Assembly (NCBI GenBank): GCA_030789695.1
Contig: CM061132.1
Span: 161,120,817-161,184,816 of the forward strand
Source: Scilla litardierei
Lineage: Eukaryota > Streptophyta > Magnoliopsida > Asparagales > Asparagaceae
Direction: 5' to 3'
Length of the DNA: 64,000 nucleotides
Both the position numbers and the translations under genes were made by a program. The notes under the pieces were generated by a model, which worked only from the letters and a program-made list of their open reading frames with translations, was not told where the DNA came from and ran no database searches. This document shows positions 23,201 to 31,994 of the stretch, one piece after another. Numbering within the stretch: position 1 is the first letter of the stretch; the number at the start of each line of letters is the position of its first letter.

Positions 23201-26200
23201 ACATTATGTAATTGAGCATACGGGCATTTATCGACATGAAGACATGCCTGTAATGAATAATCATGGAAAACATAAAATAAAAGACATGTATTCATTCCTT
23301 ACCGAGTAATAGATGAGAATTTTTAGACCTCTTGTTTCTTCACTGTTGATTTTATTTAATCTCACATTATAACTATTAGATTAGGATTTTATTAGAGAAT
23401 GAGAGGTTCCTATAACTATTTATGGTTGAAAGTTTTTTCAATAAGCCAACTTATGGATTCCTTAACCAACTACCGCAAAGCTTCCTTATCAATAACTTAA
23501 GGCTTCCTTAACAAGCTTTGAAAACTCAAAAGTTTCCACAAGAAGCTTTGAAATTTAGAAGCTTCTCAAAGGAGCTTTAGGAACCTAAAGAATTCTTCAA
23601 AAAGCTTTACAAAGTTAGAAATTCTTTTCTAGAATTTTCGTCACTAAACATAGAAATTAAAACTTTTTTGAAACTTAAGAACTTAGAAGTCTTTACTAGA
23701 AATTTAAATTTTATCATACTTGTTGATTTAGTCAAGTACAATAAAACAAATTGTTACCCACTATATCTAATATAAATTAATTTGGTTAAGTAAATATTGG
23801 GTATTACAAAGAAAATCTTAATTCTTCTGGTCTATTATCAAGTAAACAATGCGATCAACTACATCATTAAACCAATACTATATAAAATTGAAAGGAAAAA
23901 CTGAAAGGTTGTTTAATACACCTGAAATTTTACAACGGAAATGAAAAGAGTGAGGGATAACATGAAAGAGACCCCGAAGACTTGGAACTTTTGCGGTCGC
24001 GATCATCCTCAGATAGGGGTGGCAAACTGGTCGGGTCGGATACGGATCGGGTCAGACCCGACTCAACCCGACCCATTTAGGGGTGTACTTGAACCCGATC
24101 TGGATTCAATCTGGGTCGGAAATTTAAAATTCGAACTCGGCCCGACAACCAATCTGGGTCGGAAAATTAAAATTCGAACCCGACTTGATGGGTTGTCGGG
24201 TTACCCGAACCTTACCCGAATAAATTATGTATTTCCTTTCAAAAAATTAATGCAAAGCAAATAGCAGAGAGAGTAGGCCTCAAACTCGCGACCGCATGTA
24301 TGCGTGCATAAGACAATGCTAAGCTACAAAGATGTTTGTTCAATTTTTATCTTTAATTTATTTATAGAATTTCAATCATTCCTATTATTTAAAATTTGAA
24401 AAAATCTTTAAAGTAATTGGTAACCACGCTAATTCATGTACAATCCCGAAACCAACCGAGCTAAGGAAGTTATTGCTGTTTGGTTTAGCGTTTTATTATA
24501 TATTCCTTTTAAAGCTTATCATTTGAAAATTTAAAAAACATTTACATGAATGCAAATTGAAACGCTAACCTCCTCACACGAGGACTCAAACACCATAACC
24601 AACGTTCCCAGAGTTGCTATTAAGGAGTGTTCGCATTAAATTTAATATAAATTTATAAAATTATAGCATTGGTCAATTCGGATTATTGAGTTAAACCCGC
24701 ATCCAACCTGGATTTTATCCGGGTTGGACGGATCGACTCGGATTCGACCCGACTTGGTTAGGCTTTTACCCATACACGATTTGGAAGGTCGGGTCGGGTT
24801 CATTTTGTCACCCCTATCTTCATGCATTAAGTAACAGTCACGTTGAAACATATACAATAGGACTGTGACCAGTGTTATAAAAGGCGGTTTCATTATGCGC
24901 GCGGTCTATGAGCGCATAGCGCATAAGCGGATTATGCGGCCGATTATGCGGTTTACGTGGTTTACGCGAAAATGAATAATTTAGTATATAAATAAGCAAT
25001 AAGTTTATGTGTTTGTGTATATTAAATTAAAAAAGATAAGAATTATAGGAATAAGGAAAAAATCATATTAGCTTTTAAAAAATATGGATTAATTCATACT
25101 AAAACATCAGCGCCATTATGACGATCAATACATAAAATAATTAAAATCTAACGTCTAAAGCAATTTACACACAAAACATAACTATTTAGTTTTACGTCCA
25201 AATCAAAATCATGTCAAACATAAGTATTTTAAAATTAAAAAACTGATTTTTATGTTTAACGGGTCGTGTTTCTTAACGGGTTGGGATTTTTTAGTTGCCG
25301 ATTATACGCCCGCATATTCGCATATGCGGTCGCATAACATTTATACAGTCGATTATGCGGCCGACCGCATAATTCGACCGCATATCTTAATTCTCATGCG
25401 GTCAAAGGCCGCATCCTTATATGCGGCCGCATATGCGACCGCATATAACTTGTTTTAGAACACTGACTGTGACAATTGGGCTGGGTTTATAAAGTCCAAA
25501 TCTAGGTGCAAAATCTTGGTTTTAGTATCATTATTGGGTTGTAGCTTCTAGTATCGATATTGGCTGTATCCGATGCATCATGTTTTACATATCCATTCCC
25601 TTAACTCAAGATAACTATTGATTGCACGAATATATTCATCTTTAGTAAGTGTTTCGACTCTTCATATATTGTCTCTATTATATATGAAACTGTTTTCGTT
25701 TCTAACCCACTAAATTGATGGTTAAGCAACATTGTTAAAGAATATTATATATAATAAAATAGAATTTGTGAAGTTTGGTAATTCAAAACTTGATGCTCTT
25801 TTTATATTAGTCGTTATTAGTATTAGTGGTATCGATCAGCTTCGAATGGATCGCATCGGCATGTTTGCAAACCGATACGGTATGAGCGATACATCTCATT
25901 GTCGATCGAGGTTTCAAACCTCTTGGTCCATATGGTATTCAAGTGGGTTTTGGGCTAAAAGCCCAAACCTGTTTATTTTAAGTTGCAAGGCACCTATTTA
26001 TCTTAAGTTGCAACTTGCAACAATAGTTTAGTTATGGTGTTTACAATTCAAATTTGAATAATGTTTATGTTCTATTAACTTTTCAACTTTCGGTCGATAT
26101 CAAAATCAAATAACCCAAAATTATCCGAAATTTTGTACCCTTACCTTCCTCATTATGCTCAAATATTTTCTTCCAAATACACAACTTCATAGTATGATTA

Positions 26201-29200
26201 AACTTTATTGTGATGGATCAGAGTAAAAAAATAACTCATGCTGCATCCACATCTAGTCCAATCTAAGTTACATGCTAAAAACATATTGATTGCACATAGA
26301 TTGAAAGTGATACTTCATAATTTTTGACTAAAGTATATACAGTCATCAATTGAGAATTACATTGTAATTTACATCAGATAAACATACATGCATATAGATA
26401 AATATATGAAAAACTATACAAGCTGATACCAAAACTAAGACCGAAACTTATTAAACTATTTAAACTCGGTTACCACAACCTTCGGAAGAGACCGGAACCG
26501 AAACTAAGTTTCCAAACCTTGGTTTTACGACAAATGTGTTCAACAATGTTACGCGGACATAAAAACAAAGGCACCAAGTGTCTCAATATACCTAAAAGTT
26601 AGGAAAATCTGATGCAAAAACATGCCTAAATTTTGTACTTGGAGACTATGAAATAACTAAGCATGCTTCTGTTATCTACTGACTAATTGGACTATAATTC
26701 AATGAAACAAATCTAAACTCTCTTTTAAATCTAGGATTGACAGCTTGCACATACAACTTGCATATAAACGTTCAATCATGTGATGGAAGTTGATATTTCA
26801 TATGTGAGTGTTGTTGGGTTGAATCATTGGACTATTCTACACATGAATGAATCTAAACCTTTGAAGTGCCCCCGTGATGCTGTCTTTTGGCATCCTTGCG
26901 CAACAAGCCTAAGGCTATACATGTCATTAATACCCATTCTCTTCCATATGATGTTTGTCTCTTTTAGCTTTGGACGGTCTATAAACCAAGGTTCCGTTGA
27001 GGCCCAATCACCATATTGGCTATTAGTGAACAAATACAAATTGCAAAGGTCAAATCCATCATATGCAATTTTAACAATTTTTGTAGTAGGACTAAGCTCT
27101 AACAAATATACAATACCATATCGTTAGGCTTTTTAGTTTGTGCCCTTTCATGAAATAATATCATTTATGCGGAAACATCGTCTCAATTCTTGTGGTCTAG
27201 GAAAACTTTTAAACGTGCTGTTCCTTTGTTGCATGCGGTAAACTTCATAACCAATACGAAATTGTTCGGCCACCAACTGCCCTCTCGTGTAGCATGGTGA
27301 GCCCATCTTGTGTGTAGTTGACATTGCCAGGAATCTGATGCCAATTTGGGTGTTTGACATTAGGTTGAAAGCTACGTGAGAGTTTTTGTTTGCCGTTTAC
27401 AACCTGCAGAGCCTTAAGGATGGTTTGGTTGACTCAAACGTGTTTTGGACATGTGATGATATGTAAACATGCATTTTCTAGTGAACAAATTTGTATATGT
27501 TGAAAAGAAGGTTGGAAGGTGGAGTTTGGAAAATTTATTGTGGGACCCATAACTGTTTTGTTTGGATAGTTAAGACAAATTGGATGTGAAAATAAAAAGG
27601 AGTAGGGCCCACTTTTTAGAGAGAGAAGAGAGACAAAACCAATTAAACGGGGTTTTAATGGACACTTACAACCAACAATTTCCACTCTGCAATCCGTGTG
27701 AATCCGTACGATTATCGTTTGCGGAAATCATTGATGTGGCGCTGGCCAAATCAGCATCAAGTCAGCTTTTTGGTCCAAAATTTTAAGCATCCCAACACTT
27801 GTCAGAAAAGTTGAGAAACAAAGTGTGAAAAATGGCCATAGAGTCATTGTCAGACTTTTTTCACTTTCCTAGCCGAGATTTGAAGAACCAAATATTCCCC
27901 TTTGATAACAACACTGCATGATGTAGGCAATTCTAATTTGATTGGAAAATGACATAGCTGCTGAGGGCTGTTTGGTTGCCCAACTCTAGACTTGAAAAGT
28001 ACAATCGTTGAATTTGTAACGAATGAATCGAGAGTCAAATATTGTTGAATTTAATTAATTTGATTTTTCGTACGTTGATCACCTATGAAATGTAGATCAA
28101 GATGAACACCACCGATATTGATAATCGAAAAAATTGAAAGTTATGTTTTTGAGGGTTGGTGTCAGATATTTCCTACACAAGCTACTTATGGTTTTTGAGG
28201 AAACTGCACGTGTGTTTAACGTAAGAAATTTTCTACGCTGAGAGAAAAATCAATTTCCCATGATTTTTAATTACTTTTTCAAGGTTATACACATTCTAAA
28301 ACCCTACAACCCCAAATATGAGTGAAGTCTAAGGGATTTGACCCGCAATCCACATGTTACAAAATGTACTATTGTTCTGAAACTGTTGAATTTGCAACAA
28401 TCAGATCGATGGACAAATAGCGTTGGGATTCACTTTGATATTTGGTATGTTGATTATCCATGATACGTAGAACACATCCGAATTTTTTTAAAATTAAAAA
28501 TATGTAATGTATTTGTATTTTTTTAACATTATATATATATGCAAATATTCAAATGAGAACATTTCGCACGTTTTGCACCGTGCGAAAAGATTTTTATTTT
28601 TTTTGAATTTTTTTCCAAATTTTTTCCACCCACATTTCATGTTACACACGACTCGAAAAATAATGGTTGAAAAATAATGTGATTTGGCATTCGATCAAGG
28701 CATTACAAAAAGGTCAATTATTCTGAAACCGTTAAATTTTGTAACGGTTGGATCATTGCTCAAATCCCCATAGGGTTCACCCATTATTTTTCCTGGGATA
28801 TATAATTGTATGAAATTTTTTTGAAAAAAATTCAAAAAATAAAATAAAAATCCTTTTGCATGGTGCAAAAAAACCCAGTTTTTCGCACCAGAAGATTACC
28901 GTATATATATATAGAAGTGTTCTTAAGGTGACTCCTTAGAAAATTATCTAAGGAGTCGGCCTAAAATCATATAGTTTTGCTATTTTGTGGATGATCTAAT
29001 CCGTCCATTATGACCTTCATAACTCAAAATATAAGTCTTTACAATATTATGTGATTTAGATCCCGTTTGATCATTGATCAAGTGACTTTATTTGTTCTAT
29101 TGTTAAGAAACTGTTCATTTTATAACCACATGATGCATGGCTAAAACACATTAAAAGTGCATGATTTTTATCAATAAGTATATGTTGACTTGTATATCAT

Positions 29201-31994
29201 GATGGATGGATCATATCATTCATACAGTAACTAGGCCGACTCCTTATATAATTTCTTAAGGAGTCGCATTAGGAACACTTTTCTTATACATACATACATA
29301 TATACATGAGGAATATGGGCCTGTGTTGTCAGCGCATGAAATTTTTCTTGTGCGGACAGTGTTTTCGGGCCCAAAAAAGATATTTTTTTTGAATTTTTTT
29401 AATGTGTTCTACAACTTGTTGGTTACATCCACACCAATTTTCAAATGTTGGATGGATACCTCCCCAACAATTTTCAAGTGAATTCAACACTTTTTGGGTC
29501 TCCATCCATCCATTTCAAAAAGATTGTGCTGACAGTTTAGTTTTTTGGAGCGGTTTTTTTGAAATGGATGGATAAAAAAGTATTTGTTTCACTTGAAAAT
29601 TGGTGGGGAGGTCGCCAACAAGTTGTAGAACACATTGCAGAAAAAATTTCAAAAAAAACTTTTTTGGGCCCGAAAATGCTGTCAGCACAAGAAAAATTCT
29701 CTGTGTTGACAGCACATGCCCATATTCCTCATATATATAGTAGTATTCTGGTGCAAAAATTTCGCACCAATTGATGTGCGAACGACATGTTTTTTATTGT
29801 TAAAAGAATTTTTGTGATGTTTAATCCATACAATTATATAACCCAGGAAAAACCATGTTTGAACCCTAGGGGGGTTTGAACACCGATCCACCCTTAACAA
29901 AATTTAACGGTTTTAGAATAATGGAACTTTTTGTAATACATTGATCGAAAGCCAAATCACATTATTTTTCAACCATTATTTTTTGAGGGGTATATAACTA
30001 CATGAAGTGGAGGAGGAATTTTTTTTGGAAAAAACTGCAAAAAATTGAATTTTTCGTGCGAAATGTTTGCATTTGAAAATTTTCATATATATATATACTT
30101 GTCTCCAAAATATATATACATTAGAAATTGCCCGTGCCCGGAGGGCATATAGTTAGTCGTTGCACGGGCACAAATGCAGAAAGAAGCAGGGGCCAAAGCG
30201 AAAAAAGCGTGGGTGTGCATGTGAGGAGCATCAGGGGGCAAAAAGAGGAAAAGCAGGGATCGAAATGAAAAAAACCCACCTCAACCCAACTCATTAGAAA
30301 CCCACCCAAAACCAAGCCCAGAACTCCACCCAACCTCCACTGGGCCCCACCGAGGTGAGGTGGCATGCACCGGGCCAATCGTTTGTCCCAGACTTGGACA
30401 AACGCCTTCACTTGTAATAAAGATATCTCCTTCTGGAATGATTTGGAAACAGTTAAATGTTAGAATGCAATTTTTAAGATACATATTTTGAGGTAGTAGG
30501 TAAATAATCAATCAAAGCCCTAATCATATGATAAATTTCACTATTGCACTCAATTTTTTTGGGCTTTCAATTACATATGCCACAGTTTAAATAAGGAACT
30601 ATTGTCAACAATTAATTTTATGGCATCTGATGCATTGGCAAGAAGGCGAAATCATTTGTCATAGATCAAGATGAACATAATTTTTGCAATTTTGGTTGCT
30701 CACTTGTTAAATTTTATTTTACATCCATTTGAATTACTTGGAATTCACTGGTTGAAGGGAGATTTGTTGATTTTTGTTTTTCCTTAGCAGACATGTGCCT
30801 ATGTTTTGGTGACACAAGTTTTATAAAGTACTTGTAAAAAAATGTACGCGACCGTTAAATTGCAAACAACAAAATCCCTTTGCAATTTTGTGCTCTTGTC
30901 ACGTTGTGTCAAAAAATGGCTTTCCATTTGACAGAACCAGACTCTATGCTTCTTGAAAAATGCTCACTGCGTTGGCCCTGACTTTCATGTCAAGATTTTC
31001 TATGCTCATATTATGTCCTGCAAGCTAATTCTTGTTTCTGAATTTCCTGTTTGACTTTCTAACAAGCATTTCCTTCCTCTTGTTGAAGGCAACGTGTCAA
31101 AGAGAGTGACGTTGAAACTTACCATGATACTAGCAGCGAATCCAGTAGTAGCATCGATGGCCGTGCTGGCCAGGAAGGTTCCTTTGGCGATGACAGAGAT
31201 GGACACAGCCAAGTCAGTAAACCTATATTTGAGTACCTCGCACGTGATTCACCATATGGAAGAGAGCCCTTAGCTGACAAGGCATGTTAGCATATTTGTT
31301 CCCTCCAAATCAAGTCCGTGTTCTATGTATCCATGTTCTGACAATATTCTCTGCCTTCTGCTTGCAGATATCAGCTCTAGCAAATAAATTTCCAGGCCTA
31401 AAGACTTACAAGAGCTGCGACCTTCTTCCCTCCAGCTGGATGTGTGTTGCTTGGTATGCTTTCCCCTTCATGCATGCGTGAACTGTCTTTAGGCAGATGG
31501 TGATATGTTTGTGACTATCGGGTTTCAATCCTATGCAGGTATCCTATATATAGGATACCGACAGGACATACACTGAAGGATTTGGATGCTTGCTTTCTGA
31601 CTTTTCACTCGCTATCCACTCATTCCAACAGTAAGCTTTCGTCAACTATGTTTCGATGAGCCCAAACAGTAGACTATGTTACTTGCATCGTCTGAGCGTG
31701 TTGTTTGTGTTGCCTCTGGCAGATTTAAGCAATGGGCATTCTTTGTGTAATGGTGGCTCTAGCAATATCAGGCGCGTCACAAGTGCGTCACAAATGCCAG
31801 CAAAGCTATCGGTTCCCGTATTTGGACTGGCATCGTATAAGCTCATGGGCTCCATTTGGACATCCAATGGGCAGCATGAGCAGCAGCAGGCAAGCTCACT
31901 GCTGCAGGCCGCTGACAAATGGCTTCGCCTTTTGAATGTAGATCATCCTGACTTCCAGTTCTTTCTCTCTCGCTATAATACGCCTTGGAGGTAA
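5101..31994 (+). CDS. DUF789 family protein, six exons
   Basis: Six exons join into an unbroken 1275-nt frame (424 aa): 5101-5517, 5603-5817, 31089-31281, 31368-31453, 31539-31630, 31723-31994. Intron lengths are 85, 25271, 86, 85 and 92 bp. The protein opens with the DRFYNPPA motif and a poly-Gln tract (about residues 27-52), then a Ser/Pro-rich linker. The DUF789 domain follows, with [18 protein letters not shown], an [11 protein letters not shown] segment and [16 protein letters not shown], and ends in [10 protein letters not shown]. All introns are GT-AG except the third, which needs a GC donor (AAG|GCATGT). The family is plant-specific and its biochemical role is unknown; I see no signal peptide or membrane segment. 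Phases match at every junction, so the locus looks functional despite the 25-kb intron. Confidence 0.9.
5187..5258 (+). repeat. CAG/CAA repeat coding poly-Gln
   Basis: Mixed CAG and CAA codons encode a glutamine run broken by two leucines in DUF789 exon 1. The codon mixture makes it less prone to slippage than a pure CAG run. Poly-Gln near the N-terminus is common in this family's longer members; a function is not known. Confidence 0.85.
5822..9310. other. unique AT-rich intron sequence, no gene
   Basis: This T-rich stretch has only short random open frames. Two small internal repeats are visible: a CATCAGCTGRCATGCTGACA word at about 7066 and 7147, and a degenerate TTATACATTGTTAGCCCA word near 8865, 9100 and 9165. 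A TCAATCGAAATGAGTC segment at about 9236 recurs near 18195, just outside the far end of the gypsy nest, and may be an older dispersed repeat. Confidence 0.5.
9321..9774 (-). repeat. 3' LTR of the gag-only gypsy element
   Basis: This segment aligns along its length with 17608-18083. Shared tracts include GGATTTAATAGAAGAGAT, the ACAAAAGAGTTTCTTCT block, CTCTAATCCCC and CCAAAAATTCCAGA. Its internal boundary is TCTCATCA at 9774. The copies differ by many substitutions and small indels, implying an old insertion. Confidence 0.75.
9775..9894 (-). pseudogene. C-terminal scrap of gypsy pol
   Basis: Minus-strand translation gives [15 protein letters not shown] just before the LTR. This resembles the end of chromovirus polyproteins, where an LEDKV-like motif closes the chromodomain region. 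Only about 40 residues remain. Confidence 0.45.
9895..10255 (+). repeat. 5' LTR of chromovirus
   Basis: The segment starts TGATGTGG and ends GTATTA, where the right copy ends GTATCA. It matches 15482-15848 with a few substitutions and short indels. The left copy lacks one TGA of the TGATGATGTGG start seen on the right. Confidence 0.9.
10258..10270 (+). other. chromovirus primer-binding site
   Basis: TTGGTATCAGAGC, complementary to the 3' end of plant initiator Met-tRNA, sits two bases after the 5' LTR. Confidence 0.85.
10281..12079 (+). pseudogene. chromovirus gag, interrupted by a GC repeat array
   Basis: Three parts are visible. An N-terminal coiled coil (about 10300-10560) has [21 protein letters not shown] capsid core (11294-11560) has [14 protein letters not shown] and [14 protein letters not shown] zinc-knuckle segment (11897-12079) has [14 protein letters not shown], the C-X2-C-X7-H-X-C spacing of chromovirus gag, followed by an acidic tail. 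A stop falls five codons after the ATG at 10281, and the three parts are in different frames. A GC-rich array replaces or expands the linker between coiled coil and capsid. Confidence 0.8.
10605..11135 (+). repeat. GC palindrome minisatellite inside chromovirus gag
   Basis: Palindromes of the form C4-6/N2-6/G4-6 (CCCCTAGGGGG, CGCCCCCGACAGGGGGCG, GACCCCCTGGGGGGC and others) recur with centres near 10614, 10653, 10684, 10714, 10743, 10771, 10801 and 10830, then more loosely to about 11130. The period is close to 30 bp. In the plus frame the array reads as imperfect Gly/Arg/Pro-rich repeats with GATKAGxPxGPRxEIRP as a recurring motif. Open frames on both strands here are by-products of the composition. 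Confidence 0.8.
12100..12300 (+). pseudogene. chromovirus aspartic protease remnant
   Basis: The retroviral-type active-site motif [11 protein letters not shown] is read at about 12165-12200, followed by the RVVKQ helix. The surrounding frame has stops. The enzyme would cleave the gag-pol polyprotein. Confidence 0.75.
12304..13980 (+). pseudogene. chromovirus reverse transcriptase and RNase H, broken
   Basis: Consecutive frames give the post-protease segment [13 protein letters not shown] (about 12370), then RT block [21 protein letters not shown] (12874), [12 protein letters not shown], and the catalytic FFDDILVYS (about 13160). Next come [11 protein letters not shown] and RNase H with [14 protein letters not shown] (about 13780) and ATDALSRRE. 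The RT is broken near 13080, where the conserved residues just before TNAPATFQ are missing with a frame change. Stops also occur near 12770, 12866 and 13682. The catalytic aspartates are retained, but the protein cannot be made whole. Confidence 0.85.
13990..15235 (+). pseudogene. chromovirus integrase, broken
   Basis: The zinc-binding domain (about 14150-14300) ends with SCDVCQRHK. The second histidine of the HHCC set appears replaced in GSAVEGYSG. The catalytic core shows [21 protein letters not shown] (14368), a damaged second-aspartate region (near 14560) and [18 protein letters not shown] (about 14630). A C-terminal part includes the HPVFHVS motif near 15150. Frame changes occur at about 14582 and 14864. 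Confidence 0.8.
15236..15481 (+). pseudogene. chromodomain with 21-codon internal duplication
   Basis: The tail encodes [19 protein letters not shown] and LPD-type residues typical of chromovirus integrase chromodomains, ending in [10 protein letters not shown] just before the polypurine tract. Positions 15273-15335 are repeated at 15336-15398, a 63-bp exact-length tandem copy equal to 21 codons, so the duplication keeps frame. In functional elements this domain guides insertion by reading chromatin marks; the duplicated form is probably a neutral mutation in a dead copy. Confidence 0.75.
15482..15848 (+). repeat. 3' LTR of chromovirus
   Basis: The LTR begins TGATGATGTGG directly after the polypurine tract and ends GTATCA, followed by the TCTTC target duplication. 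Confidence 0.9.
15849..17606 (-). pseudogene. gag of the outer gypsy element
   Basis: From the primer site leftwards on the minus strand, a short N-terminal coiled coil comes first (about 17560-17455, with [19 protein letters not shown]). A Gly/Pro/Ser-rich, GC-rich linker follows (about 17190-16980), then degenerate capsid sequence. A segment with [15 protein letters not shown] (16160) leads into a Lys/Gln-rich linker and [10 protein letters not shown] (about 15920), the start of a chromovirus zinc knuckle. Several frames are needed. The GC-rich linker sits at the same place in gag as the palindrome array of the inserted element. Confidence 0.75.
17587..17604 (-). other. primer-binding site of the outer gypsy element
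   Basis: The minus strand reads TTTGGTATCAGAGTGATG right after the LTR, matching the initiator-Met primer consensus with a TGATG extension. Confidence 0.8.
17608..18083 (-). repeat. 5' LTR of the outer gypsy element
   Basis: On the plus strand the LTR starts TGATAGGATC and ends with a doubled GGTCTCATCA (18062-18071 and 18074-18083). It is homologous to 9321-9774. The terminal TGAT/ATCA is the expected inverted end. Confidence 0.75.
18690..19045 (+). repeat. degenerate AACTAAATTTTGG repeats (left arm)
   Basis: A word of about 17-25 bp, roughly GGRAACTAAATTTTGG, recurs about a dozen times with variable spacing. The complementary form (TTTAGTTCCCNCAAAATT) recurs at about 21140-21420 in the right arm. 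Confidence 0.7.
19070..19623 (+). repeat. 277-bp tandem duplication
   Basis: 19070-19346 and 19347-19623 are near-identical head-to-tail copies starting GGGTGGCTTCAAATATTACG. They differ by a few bases, such as TTTTTGCAGG versus TTTTTTGGAGG and one GT of a GTGTGTG run. Each copy contains hairpins with TATGAGGC...GCCTCATA and ATGATACACATTAT...ATAATGTGTATCAT stems. Confidence 0.9.
19600..19740. repeat. nested hairpin, GCCTCATATA ends
   Basis: GGCAATGCCTCATATACCAAGACAC pairs with the complementary TGTGTCTTCTATATGAGGCATTGCC, and the inner GGCAAGTACAGCAAGTACAAG pairs with CTTGTACTTGCC. The result is an almost complete stem-loop of about 130 nt. Confidence 0.7.
20140..20365. repeat. (TA)n microsatellite with twin 40-nt hairpins
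   Basis: Two copies of a GGTAAAGGGATCCTAAGG...CCTTAGATCCCCTTACC hairpin (about 20181-20220 and 20276-20315) flank a long (TA)n run. They are framed by complementary ATATAGTGTGTATATA and TATATACACACTATAT tracts. The whole block can form one large palindrome. Confidence 0.8.
20375..20485. repeat. GGCCACCTGA palindrome
   Basis: TCAGGTGGCCTTGGCCACAAT at the left pairs with ATTGTGGCCGC...TAGGCCACCTGATA at the right, around a loop containing CCCACTCCCTTACATGGGGGTGTGAGTGG, itself partly self-complementary. The right arm carries extra sequence, so the palindrome is interrupted. Confidence 0.6.
20580..20945. repeat. inverted-repeat MITE-like segment
   Basis: CTCAAGGAGGAAAATTTTCTCATTGG (about 20604-20630) is inverted at 20905-20930. 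The interior contains one copy of the TTTGTAACGG core found several times around 28000-30000. Confidence 0.5.
21591..22140. other. intron sequence, nothing recognised
   Basis: AT-rich sequence without coding, repeat or structural signal that I could support. Confidence 0.4.
22141..23808 (-). repeat. possible solo LTR (TGTAATACCC...GTAACA on minus strand)
   Basis: On the minus strand the segment begins TGTAATACCCAA at 23808, a start typical of Ty3/gypsy Tekay-type LTRs. A plausible TG..CA partner end is TGTTACATTCTGG at 22141. Flanking 5-mers (GGCCC left, AAGAA right) do not match, so the left limit is uncertain. The part at 23455-23650 has many short AAGCTTTGAAA-like words. Confidence 0.3.
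24014..24816. mobile_element. hAT-like non-autonomous element with CGGGTCGGG ends
   Basis: The ends are TAGGGGTGGCAA and the complement TTGTCACCCCTA. Subterminal regions on both sides are dense in GGGTCGGGT and its complement, a pattern of a widespread plant hAT-derived repeat. The 8-bp flanks TCCTCAGA and TCTTCATG agree at five positions, compatible with an old hAT target duplication. The interior is AT-rich with no transposase. Confidence 0.6.
24870..25465. mobile_element. hAT MITE with perfect 8-bp TSD
   Basis: Termini CAGTGTTATAAAA and its near-complement TTTTAGAACACTG are inverted, and the flanking 8-mers are identical: ACTGTGAC at 24862-24869 and 25466-25473. That duplication length and the CAGTGTT end define the hAT superfamily. 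Subterminal regions are filled with ATGCGGCCGCAT-like and TGCGGTCGCAT words on both sides; the interior is AT-rich and non-coding. Confidence 0.88.
25474..28554. other. intron sequence with weak repeats, no supported gene
   Basis: A GATCGCATCGGCATG...CGATACGGTATGAGCGATAC segment (25830-25890) and a CCGAAACTTATT/ACCGGAACCGAAACTAAG segment (26440-26520) look like remnants of old hAT-type repeats. Open frames at 26780-27127 (plus) and 27105-26824 and 27360-27148 (minus) have no motif I recognise. Copies of the TTTGTAACGR core lie at about 28000-28125 and 28375-28500. Confidence 0.4.
28555..28910 (+). mobile_element. MITE, TTCGCAC...GTGCGAAA ends, copy 1
   Basis: The left end carries ATTTCGCACGTTTTGCACCGTGCGAA, and the right end TGGTGCAAAAAAACCCAGTTTTTCGCACCAG. 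Between them is a colinear core with TAACGGTTGGATCATTGCTCAAAT and AGGGTTCACCC. The same element occurs in opposite orientation at 29745-30095. Confidence 0.6.
28912..29284. mobile_element. MITE with AAGTGTTCTTAAGG terminal repeats
   Basis: AAGTGTTCTTAAGGTGACTCCTTAG at the left is inverted, with a few mismatches, at the right end (CTTAAGGAGTCGCATTAGGAACACTT). Secondary inverted blocks AAGGAGTCGGCCTA and TAGGCCGACTCCTTA lie just inside. It is bounded on both sides by TA-rich microsatellite sequence. Confidence 0.7.
29305..29738. mobile_element. fold-back MITE, TGAGGAATATGGGC ends
   Basis: TGAGGAATATGGGCC at the left and GCCCATATTCCTCA at the right open long complementary arms of about 200 bp each. 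Paired blocks include the TGTTGTCAGCGCATG / ACAGCACATGCC, GGGCCCAAAAAAG / TTTTTTGGGCCC, TGTGTTCTACAACTTGTTGG and CATCCATCCATTTC tracts. The whole can fold into one hairpin. Open frames inside it on both strands are mirror images caused by the arms. Confidence 0.8.
29745..30095 (-). mobile_element. MITE, TTCGCAC...GTGCGAAA ends, copy 2 (inverted)
   Basis: This is the reverse-complement relative of 28555-28910: TGGTGCAAAAATTTCGCACCA at the left, GATCCACCCTTAACAAAATT in the core, TTTTTCGTGCGAAATG at the right, with TA repeats outside. Confidence 0.6.
30100..31088. other. 3' part of intron 2, no gene
   Basis: A short inverted pair GCCCGTGC / GCACGGGC (30129-30136 and 30163-30170) begins a TE-like segment of about 250 bp. 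The rest is AT-rich unique sequence ending in the exon 3 acceptor. Confidence 0.4.

Larger units (their letters stand above)
5818..31088 (+). other. giant 25.3-kb intron 2 of the DUF789 gene
   Basis: The donor is GAG|GTAAGC at 5818 and the acceptor is TTGTTGAAG|G at 31088 after a good pyrimidine tract. Exon 2 ends in phase 2 and exon 3 starts with the single base that completes an Arg codon, so the pairing is consistent. Its load of transposable elements is annotated separately (9316-18088, 18490-21590, 24014-25465, 28555-30090). The other introns of this gene are only about 90 bp, so the size comes from one intron absorbing repeated insertions. Confidence 0.85.

Noticed and set aside
26780..27360. 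Possible small gene on either strand (115, 93 and 70 codons)
   Set aside because: No recognisable motif, no splice structure and it lies in intron 2; reported only as unassigned sequence.
29559..29774. Open frames on both strands near 29515-29774
   Set aside because: They are the two complementary arms of a fold-back MITE read in opposite directions.
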